From: Bacteroidaceae bacterium
GTDB taxonomy: Bacteria > Bacteroidota > Bacteroidia > Bacteroidales > Bacteroidaceae
Length of the DNA: 13,994 nt
Reading direction: 5' to 3'
Assembly (NCBI GenBank): GCA_030843315.1
Contig: JAUUPT010000087.1
Span: 1 to 13,994, forward strand
Part shown: piece by piece, positions 9,201-13,994 of the stretch
Layout of the letters: each line of letters opens with the position of its first letter
Position numbering within the stretch: position 1 is the stretch's first letter
Made by a program: the position numbers and the translations under genes
Notes under the pieces: model-generated
What the model was told of the DNA's origin: nothing
Seen by the model: only the letters and a program-made list of their open reading frames with translations
Database searches by the model: none

Positions 9201-9564
9201 CTACTACGATAACTTCATCCAGCATTTCGGAGTCTTCCGCCATCTTCACGTTGATGGAAGTCTTTCCTGCTACCGGAATCTCTTGTGTTTTGTAACCGAT
9301 AAAACTAACGATTAACGTGGCATTGGAAGGTACCTTCAGGGTAAAATTACCATTAATATCGGTAATCGTTCCGTTTGTCGTGTTGCCTTTTTCAACAATG
9401 CTGGCACCAATAACCGGTCCCAATGCATCTTCCACTACACCTCTTACATTGATTGCTGAATTTTGTGCGTTCAAGAACTGAACATTCAACAGAAGAGTCA
9501 AACAGACTACCAAAGCGATATACGCCTTCAGCCCGCGTCCTTCAAAGAACCTCTGTTTTTTCAT
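6292..9564 (-). CDS. susC: SusC/RagA-family TonB-dependent outer-membrane transporter
   Basis: This 1090-residue protein is predicted to import oligosaccharides across the outer membrane using TonB energy. I start it at 9564 (MKKQRFFEGR) because this gives a standard signal peptide (hydrophobic 13-30, cut near LNAQ); an in-frame ATG at 9588 adds eight residues without benefit. Order: signal peptide; carboxypeptidase D-regulatory-like domain (about 36-110, with GVVEDALGPVIGASI and GTITDINGNF); a TonB-box-like segment DEVIVVGFGT (116-125); plug domain (about 130-245) with the SusC signature LKDAAASSIYGSRAPFG; then a long beta-barrel ending in SFGISVSL. It has no extra N-terminal STN or anti-sigma-interacting domain, fitting control by the neighbouring HTCS rather than an ECF sigma/anti-sigma pair. 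It is the first gene of the susC-susD operon. Substrate cannot be read from sequence; context suggests a beta-galactan or arabinogalactan oligosaccharide. Confidence 0.96.
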   Translation of the reverse strand: MKKQRFFEGRGLKAYIALVVCLTLLLNVQFLNAQNSAINVRGVVEDALGPVIGASIVEKGNTTNGTITDINGNFTLKVPSNATLIVSFIGYKTQEIPVAGKTSINVKMAEDSEMLDEVIVVGFGTQKKVNLTGSVGLATAKELEARPVANATQALQGLVPGLQITTNTGELDKNMSINIRGNGTIGDGSSGSPLILIDGMEGDINTVNPQDIENISVLKDAAASSIYGSRAPFGVILVTTKKGKSGKATINYNNSFRFSSAIRLPEMMDSYTFANYYNQASYNANQGEQFSEKVLQQMLDFQAAGGTNTGGLPTNGSEWGKPAGDPFTEAYANTDWYSELYKDDAFSQEHNLSISGGGEKFNYYASLGYLDQSGLLRPASDNLKRFNASAKFGADLTSWLKFNYSLRYVRQDMLRPTKFGGSLYEKVGRQTWPNLPVYDENGYYFNSNAETPVMQLALGGDRNVQTDKSYHQASLVFEPIKNWITNVEFNYSLNNVDTREVSLPCYNHDVAGEIVDTNGTNSLYQDYKKETYMNWNIYSTYSLSFDDVHNFKVMGGFQSEEMRQKFFSAKGYGLQVEDLPELDLISNIDGAGKEKVPEVGGYRNEWATAGFFGRINYDYAGRYLVEGNLRYDGTSRFRRGNRWQLSPSFSLGWNIAQENFWEDFANVCNQLKLRFSYGELGNMNTNGWYPTYRSMTLKQANGGWLQGGIKPNTAYVGDLISTTLTWEKVRTWNIGLDFGFFDNRLTGSFDAYVRYTDNMVGPSEELPAVLGIGTPKTNNCDLKTKGWELSIGWQDRTRFGLGYGIKFNVADARTYVDRYPGNPSNAISTYIAGREIGEIWGFETVGIAKTDAEMQAHLNNVGSQDAIGSKWAAGDIMYADLDGKPGITKGGQTLDDHGDLKVIGNNTPRYHFGLDLNANYKGFDVRLFFQGVMKRDFWQDSNMFWGVRGNMWWSTGLKEHEDYFRSEAIGLDGHEIAANTNAYYPRPIFDDRKNQEKQTRYLQNAAYIRLKNFQLGYTIPSSVIRKIGISNCRVFVSGENLWTGTKLSKLFDPETINGGNTDSGANEAIKSGGNAYPLSKTWSFGISVSL

Positions 9565-9605
9565 TGCATAAACTTTAAGATTAAACATTTAATTTGTTTT
9601 CCATA

Positions 9606-9628
9606 TTCACGAACTTCATAGTCGTGAA
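9606..9628 (-). promoter_or_regulatory. Hairpin at the predicted 5' end of the susC mRNA
   Basis: TTCACG (9606-9611) pairs with CGTGAA (9623-9628), and ACT (9613-9615) with AGT (9620-9622), leaving one bulged A and a TCAT loop. This makes a 9-bp stem. It lies just downstream of the predicted -7 box and about 40 bases before the susC ATG, so it would form at or near the 5' end of the transcript, where such stems can protect mRNA or control translation. Confidence 0.5.
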
Positions 9629-9636
9629 ACCGTCGA

Positions 9637-9644
9637 CAAATGTA
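9637..9644 (-). promoter_or_regulatory. Predicted susC-susD operon promoter (-7 box)
   Basis: The minus strand reads TACATTTG, an exact match to the Bacteroides -7 consensus TAnnTTTG. Transcription would start near 9631, giving a leader of about 67 bases. No good TTTG -33 box lies about 20 bases upstream, which fits a promoter that depends on an activator such as the adjacent HTCS. Confidence 0.65.
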
Positions 9645-9663
9645 AATACCTAAAAAGAAAGAA

Positions 9664-9679
9664 GGCTCTAATATTAGCC
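9664..9679 (-). promoter_or_regulatory. Palindrome near the -33 region of the susC promoter
   Basis: A perfect 10-bp palindrome CTAATATTAG (9668-9677) overlaps a GGCT/AGCC inverted repeat (9664-9667 with 9676-9679). Its centre is about 32 bases upstream of the -7 box, where RNA polymerase or an activator would contact the DNA. It could be part of the regulator's binding site; this is inferred from position and symmetry only. Confidence 0.35.
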
Positions 9680-9684
9680 TTGTG

Positions 9685-9709
9685 AGGTAGAATTTTAGTT
9701 TCTCTACCT
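9685..9709 (-). promoter_or_regulatory. Candidate HTCS operator: 7-bp inverted repeat upstream of susC
   Basis: AGGTAGA (9685-9691) and TCTACCT (9703-9709) are perfect inverted arms separated by 11 bases. The centre is roughly 65 bases upstream of the predicted transcription start, a usual place for an activator site. The AraC-type domain of the neighbouring HTCS is the obvious candidate to bind it, but this is inferred from position and symmetry. Confidence 0.45.
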
Positions 9710-9762
9710 AATTAAATCATAATTCGACTTCGGAGGGCAGTCCGGTAACATTCCGTGCACAC

Positions 9763-9785
9763 AAAAAAGAAACGAAAAATCGTTT
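9763..9785 (-). terminator. Weak intrinsic terminator after the HTCS gene
   Basis: On the minus strand AAACGA pairs with TCGTTT around a TTTT loop (9780-9785 with 9770-9775), and C plus six T's follow (9768-9763). It begins 12 bases after the HTCS stop codon. The stem is short and AT-rich, so termination may be partial, letting some regulator transcripts read into susC. Confidence 0.45.
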
Positions 9786-9797
9786 TTCATGTATGGA

Positions 9798-12700
9798 TTA
9801 TGTGAACCGTTCCAGATATTCAGTAGGCAGCATTCCGAATTCTTTCTTAAAGCAAGCGCTGAAATACTTCGGGTCGTTAAAGCCTACGGCATATGCCAGG
9901 TCGGAGATGCGCACGGCACTACCTTTCTCTTCCATGATGCGGCAAGCAGCCTTCAGGCGGATGTTGCGGATAAAAGCGGACGTATTCAGTCCGGTCAGAG
10001 ATTTGAGTTTCTTATAGAGAGTAGACTTGCTGGTGCCCATTTCCTCTACAAACTGGGGCTGGTCGAACTCACTATCCTCCAGATGGCGGTTGACGCAGTC
10101 AATGGCACGCTGCATAAAGTCTTCGTCGATGCTGGTATAATCCAGTTCCTTCACTTCAAAGACCAACTGGTTTTTAAAGTCGTGTGCCTTACGCTCCCTG
10201 TACTTCAGCAGATTCCGGATGCGGGCATGCAATACCGCCAGATTGAAGGGCTTGCTGATAAAAGCATCCGCTCCTACTTCATAAGCCTCTGCACGGTCTT
10301 CTTCCTTATTCTTGGCAGTGAGCAGGATGATAGGAATATGGCTGAGTTCCAGTTTATTCTTCACATACCTGCAAAACTCTATACCATTCATCAGCGGCAT
10401 CATCACATCCGAGACTATCAAGTCGATATCCTCATTATCGAGCACCGTCACAGCCTCCTGCCCATTTTCTGCCGTATGAACATTGTATTCGCGCTTCAGC
10501 AACCTGACCATCAATTGCAACAGTTCCTCATTATCCTCTACCACCAGGATGGTATGCGCTTTTATCTTTTCGGCAGACGCCTCTCCACGCACTTCTTCCT
10601 CTTCCAGATAAGTGACCGTCTTTTGTATCGGCAACACCGCCTCTTCATCAATCTGCTCTTCTTTAAAATAAGAGCGGTCGATGGGCAGAGTCACAATGAA
10701 CTCCGTTCCCTGTCCCTCTTCACTTTCCACCCGGATCTCTCCACCATGCAGCGTCACCAGGTCTTTGGTCAGCGAGAGGCCAATTCCCGTGCCTATGGTA
10801 TTGAACTTCCGGTAATCCCCCTCATAGAAACGCTTGAAGAGCATCTTCTGCTTTTCTTTGGAGATGCCGCTACCACTGTCTTTCACGTGTAGCTGCACAA
10901 AGTCCTTGTCCTCGGCATACGAAAGTGTGATTTGTATATAGCCTCCATCCTTATTATACTTGGCAGCATTCGAAAGCAGATTATAGAGAATCTTGTCGAG
11001 CTTGTCCGTATCGAAATAGCCGATAATGGACTCGGGGTTGCAGACCACGGAGAAGTGTATCTTGCGTTTCTTCACAAGCGGCAAGAAGGATTCGGCTTCG
11101 TTCTTCACGAACGCAGCCACATCTCCGGGAGAGACGCGCAACTTCAAATTGCCGGTTTCCGCCTTGCGAAATTCCAGTATCTGCTGCAGCAGCCTGATGA
11201 GCCGGTTGATGTTATGCCCCAGCACCGTATAAATATCATCATGGCCGGGAACCAGCATTTTCAGTTCGTCCACCGTAGCGGAGATAATGGTCAGCGGAGT
11301 AAGCAGTTCATGCGTTATGTTCGTAAAGAACTGCAACTTCACATGGTTCAGTTCTTCCAGTTTGCTCTTCTCCATTTCGCGCAGGTGCAGTTCATTGCGT
11401 AGCTGCATCCTGTTCTTTGCGGTCTTGAAAGCGATGTAGATACAGACCACTACTATCAGCACATAGATGGCGTAAGCCCACCACGTAGCCCAGAAAGGCG
11501 GCAGTACCACTACTTCAAGCTCCCTGATTTCTCCGCTCCAAATGCCATTCTCGTTCGTGGCCTTCAGGCGGAACTTATACGTACCGCTCTCCAGATTATT
11601 ATAATAGGCAAAGCGACGGCTGGCATCGGTATACTGCCAATCCTTATCGAAACCTACAAGCTGATAGGCATAACGGTTCAGGTCGGGATTCTTGAAGGTG
11701 AGCGAAGCAAACTCAATACTGAAGTTATTGTATTCGTAGGGTAATTCTATTTTCTGTGTAAACGAAGGCATCACGGGCGAAATCCGTTCCCTGACGTCCG
11801 GCGCCAGCGAAGCAAACGAACGGTTGAAGATTTTAATATCCGTAATCAGGTAATGCACCTCTTCGTTTCCATCTTGCAGCGTCTCGGGCGAGAAACTGTT
11901 GTACCCCTTATTTCCTCCGAAGAACAGTTCGCCATCGCGGCTGCACGAAGAGTGGGCGATAAAGAAATTGTCCTGAAGCCCGTCTGCCGTGGTATACACC
12001 CGGACATTGGCCAGCGTTTCACTCGCCGAAACATTCAGCCGAACCAATCCCGTATTAGTTCCCAGCCACAGGCAGCCTTGCCGGTCTTCTTCGATAGAGC
12101 CGATCATATCACTGGGAATATTGTATTCGCGGTTCTTTTCGGTGAAAGAATCTTTTGCCCGGTCATACAGATACAAGCCACCGCCTTCCGTACCTGCCCA
12201 CAGCCTGCCCGATTTGTCGACATGCATGCATAGCACCGAGTTTATCGCCAGTTTGCCATTCGTATAGCTATAATTGCTGAACTTCAGCGTTTCGGGATGC
12301 TGTATATTTCCGGTGATATGTATGATACCGCAGTTTACAGTCGCCACCCAGAGGCTGCCGTCCATATCTTCGATAATATCCTTCACATGATACCAGTCGG
12401 CAAAGTCGCCGTTTTCAAAAGGAAGTACACCAAACTTATAATGTCCTCCGTCCGCCAGGCTCACTCCCATGCCGCCCCGGCAGCCTACCCAGCAATTCCC
12501 CCGGCTGTCTTCGCACAACGCCGAAACACAACTGGAAAAAAGATAAGGGGTATTGACCTCCGTCAGCACCCGGGCCTCATCTCCTTTCTTATAGACAAGG
12601 ATTCCGCCGTCATAAGTTCCTATCCAAAGTTCCCCGTTTCTGCGCTGAATCATATAATTGACAGTAGGCACACCCGGCACATTCGAGAATCCGGGAATGC

Positions 12701-13934
12701 GGGAGTTGAAAGTCAGTTTGCCGGTGGCATAATCTTTACGCGCCAGTCCGAAACTTCCCGCTCCAAACCAAAGGTTATTTTCCGAATCGGAAAATATAGC
12801 ACGCACCGAAGTTGTGGGCACATCATCCTCCATCAAGTTCAGGGAGTGGCTGGTAAAGGGCGGCAAGTCCGTATTCACCATCAAGGCACCTCCGCCAATG
12901 GAGCCCAGCCAGATGTTATTGGAATAATCGCGCAGCAGCGCATTGATTTCATCGCAAGGGATGTAGTGCGACGAGTGACGCGATTTATAATTGATGAAGT
13001 ATCCGGGCTTCTCCCGCTCCATAATGCTCAGTCCGGCGCGGGTGCCAACCCACAAGGTATTCGTATGCAGGTCTTCCACGATATCATAGACAATGTTGTC
13101 CGAGAGGCTGGTCTCGTCTCCCACCCGGTGGACGTAGCTCGTATAAGTCACCTTCTCTATGTCTTTGGGATGGTTCAGAAGGAACAAACCGCAATCCCAT
13201 CCTCCCACCCAGATATTCTGGTCGGTATCTTGATAAATCACGTGCGCAGAGTTCCGTTCGTTTATCCGGGGATAGGCATAAAACTTATCCTCTTTCAGGG
13301 AATGGCGGAACAGCCCGTGCGACCATGTCCCCACCCACAAGTCTCCATCCGCATCTTCGAACAAAGACTTTATGGCAGGTTGGGTAAATACCCCCTCGCT
13401 CACGCGGCTGTCGTACACAACGAAAGAATCCTCTTCCGCCACATACCGGCATAGCCCGGAATCAGTGCCAATCCATACCCGATTATCCCGGGTGACCGAC
13501 AGGCAAGAAACCGCATTATTAGGAATAGCGGGATAGATATACTGGCGCATCTCGCCCGTTTTTTTATTGAGCACATTCAGTCCCTCTTGCGTACCTATCC
13601 AGAGGTTGCCGTCGTAATCATCGGCAAGGCAAAAAATATTGTTATTAGTAAGCAGTCCGGGAGTATACAGGTTCGACCGGTAGACAGTGACCTGATAACC
13701 ATCATATTTGCAAAGTCCATATCGGGTAGCCAGCCAGATGAATCCTTCTCTGTCCTGATAAATTTTCTGAACTTCGTCCGTAGGCAGACCGTTGAGCGTA
13801 GATATTTGCTTAAAGTCCAGCCGTGAGTTCATGTCGGCATCTGCCGCCCCGGATGTTATAGGAAGCAAAGTCAGATAAACCAATAATACACAGCATCTAT
13901 AGAGAAAGCAGAAGCCTGCCGTAATACTTTTCAT
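9798..13934 (-). CDS. Hybrid two-component system regulator (HTCS): sensor kinase, receiver and AraC DNA-binding domain in one protein
   Basis: This 1378-residue inner-membrane protein senses a glycan fragment in the periplasm and activates the PUL. Order: signal peptide (1-31); 14 propeller-type repeats of the form (G/N)xLWxGTxxGL between about 64 and 685, enough for two seven-bladed propellers; a Y_Y_Y domain (about 735-810, YEYNNFSIEFASL, YRLVGFDxxW-like YQLVGFDKDWQ); one membrane helix (about 815-836); a HisKA domain with phospho-acceptor H875 (THELLTPLT); a HATPase domain with N box near N989, D1019 (DSGSGI) and GTGIGL (1048-1053); a receiver (about 1128-1242) with phospho-acceptor D1176 (SDVMMP) and K1228; and a C-terminal AraC helix-turn-helix domain (about 1285-1376, ending GFNDPKYFSACFKKEFGMLPTEYL). 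All key phosphotransfer residues are present. It lies directly upstream of susC in the same direction, the usual HTCS arrangement, so it most likely controls that operon. Confidence 0.97.
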   Translation of the reverse strand: MKSITAGFCFLYRCCVLLVYLTLLPITSGAADADMNSRLDFKQISTLNGLPTDEVQKIYQDREGFIWLATRYGLCKYDGYQVTVYRSNLYTPGLLTNNNIFCLADDYDGNLWIGTQEGLNVLNKKTGEMRQYIYPAIPNNAVSCLSVTRDNRVWIGTDSGLCRYVAEEDSFVVYDSRVSEGVFTQPAIKSLFEDADGDLWVGTWSHGLFRHSLKEDKFYAYPRINERNSAHVIYQDTDQNIWVGGWDCGLFLLNHPKDIEKVTYTSYVHRVGDETSLSDNIVYDIVEDLHTNTLWVGTRAGLSIMEREKPGYFINYKSRHSSHYIPCDEINALLRDYSNNIWLGSIGGGALMVNTDLPPFTSHSLNLMEDDVPTTSVRAIFSDSENNLWFGAGSFGLARKDYATGKLTFNSRIPGFSNVPGVPTVNYMIQRRNGELWIGTYDGGILVYKKGDEARVLTEVNTPYLFSSCVSALCEDSRGNCWVGCRGGMGVSLADGGHYKFGVLPFENGDFADWYHVKDIIEDMDGSLWVATVNCGIIHITGNIQHPETLKFSNYSYTNGKLAINSVLCMHVDKSGRLWAGTEGGGLYLYDRAKDSFTEKNREYNIPSDMIGSIEEDRQGCLWLGTNTGLVRLNVSASETLANVRVYTTADGLQDNFFIAHSSCSRDGELFFGGNKGYNSFSPETLQDGNEEVHYLITDIKIFNRSFASLAPDVRERISPVMPSFTQKIELPYEYNNFSIEFASLTFKNPDLNRYAYQLVGFDKDWQYTDASRRFAYYNNLESGTYKFRLKATNENGIWSGEIRELEVVVLPPFWATWWAYAIYVLIVVVCIYIAFKTAKNRMQLRNELHLREMEKSKLEELNHVKLQFFTNITHELLTPLTIISATVDELKMLVPGHDDIYTVLGHNINRLIRLLQQILEFRKAETGNLKLRVSPGDVAAFVKNEAESFLPLVKKRKIHFSVVCNPESIIGYFDTDKLDKILYNLLSNAAKYNKDGGYIQITLSYAEDKDFVQLHVKDSGSGISKEKQKMLFKRFYEGDYRKFNTIGTGIGLSLTKDLVTLHGGEIRVESEEGQGTEFIVTLPIDRSYFKEEQIDEEAVLPIQKTVTYLEEEEVRGEASAEKIKAHTILVVEDNEELLQLMVRLLKREYNVHTAENGQEAVTVLDNEDIDLIVSDVMMPLMNGIEFCRYVKNKLELSHIPIILLTAKNKEEDRAEAYEVGADAFISKPFNLAVLHARIRNLLKYRERKAHDFKNQLVFEVKELDYTSIDEDFMQRAIDCVNRHLEDSEFDQPQFVEEMGTSKSTLYKKLKSLTGLNTSAFIRNIRLKAACRIMEEKGSAVRISDLAYAVGFNDPKYFSACFKKEFGMLPTEYLERFT

Positions 13935-13958
13935 ACCATCAGATATTAAGAATCACGG

Positions 13959-13966
13959 CAAATATA
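13959..13966 (-). promoter_or_regulatory. Predicted HTCS gene promoter (-7 box)
   Basis: The minus strand reads TATATTTG, an exact match to the Bacteroides -7 consensus TAnnTTTG, 24 bases before the HTCS ATG. The transcript would have a short leader of roughly 20 bases. No clear TTTG -33 box is visible in the bases left before the window edge. Confidence 0.6.
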
Positions 13967-13994
13967 ATAGTTTTAAGCTTATGCGAGGGAGAAT

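Noticed and set aside
9664..9709. A site-specific recombination (invertible promoter) site
   Set aside because: Invertible promoters need matching inverted repeats flanking the promoter. The dyads here are on one side only, and no recombinase gene is present in the window.
9789..10892. A 367-codon plus-strand open frame opposite the HTCS receiver and AraC domains
   Set aside because: It mirrors strongly conserved domains on the minus strand, starts inside the HTCS terminator area, and shows no family features.
12297..13454. A 385-codon plus-strand open frame opposite the HTCS gene
   Set aside because: The opposite frame encodes an unmistakable HTCS sensor with regularly spaced propeller repeats. 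The plus-strand translation has no recognisable domain and is rich in H, I, R and Q, as expected from reading the reverse of a GC-rich gene.

Overview
The window looks like part of a polysaccharide utilization locus (PUL) from a gut Bacteroidales chromosome, most likely Bacteroides. The evidence is an adjacent SusC/SusD pair, a one-protein hybrid two-component regulator (HTCS), lipoproteins with Bacteroidetes-type signal peptides, and exact matches to the Bacteroides -7 promoter box (TAnnTTTG) upstream of the regulator and of susC. I cannot name the species.

Layout. On the plus strand, 1-1365 is the 3' part of a GH35 beta-galactosidase whose catalytic barrel lies outside the window. A strong hairpin terminator (about 1384-1424) separates it from a convergent minus-strand block. 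Read in its own direction (right to left), that block is: HTCS regulator (13934-9798); a 233-base control region; SusC-like TonB-dependent transporter (9564-6292); SusD-like lipoprotein (6269-4212); a low-GC lipoprotein metallopeptidase of the M57/HEIGH type (4111-2810); an intrinsic terminator (2711-2760); and a secreted GH43 enzyme (2589-1438) that aligns from memory with exo-beta-1,3-galactanases (subfamily 24). No tRNA, rRNA, CRISPR array, transposase or integrase is visible. The gaps between genes are all under 300 bases.

How the parts could work together. The HTCS has a periplasmic sensor of 14 propeller-type repeats plus a Y_Y_Y domain, and would sense an oligosaccharide. It would then phosphorylate its own receiver and switch on the susC promoter through its AraC-type DNA-binding domain. 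SusC and SusD would import galactose-containing oligosaccharides. The GH43 and GH35 enzymes would remove galactose from a beta-galactan. Together these suggest a type II arabinogalactan, possibly on arabinogalactan protein, as substrate. This is an inference from enzyme families, not a demonstrated specificity.

Points that stand out. A peptidase gene of different base composition sits in the slot after susD where a surface glycan-binding lipoprotein is usual, flanked by an inverted repeat on one side and its own terminator on the other. The GH43 enzyme has glutamine where a catalytic base would be expected. The susC control region is packed with dyad symmetries and has a hairpin placed at the predicted 5' end of the mRNA. 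The rest of the window is an ordinary HTCS-controlled PUL; I found no convincing wholly new system.
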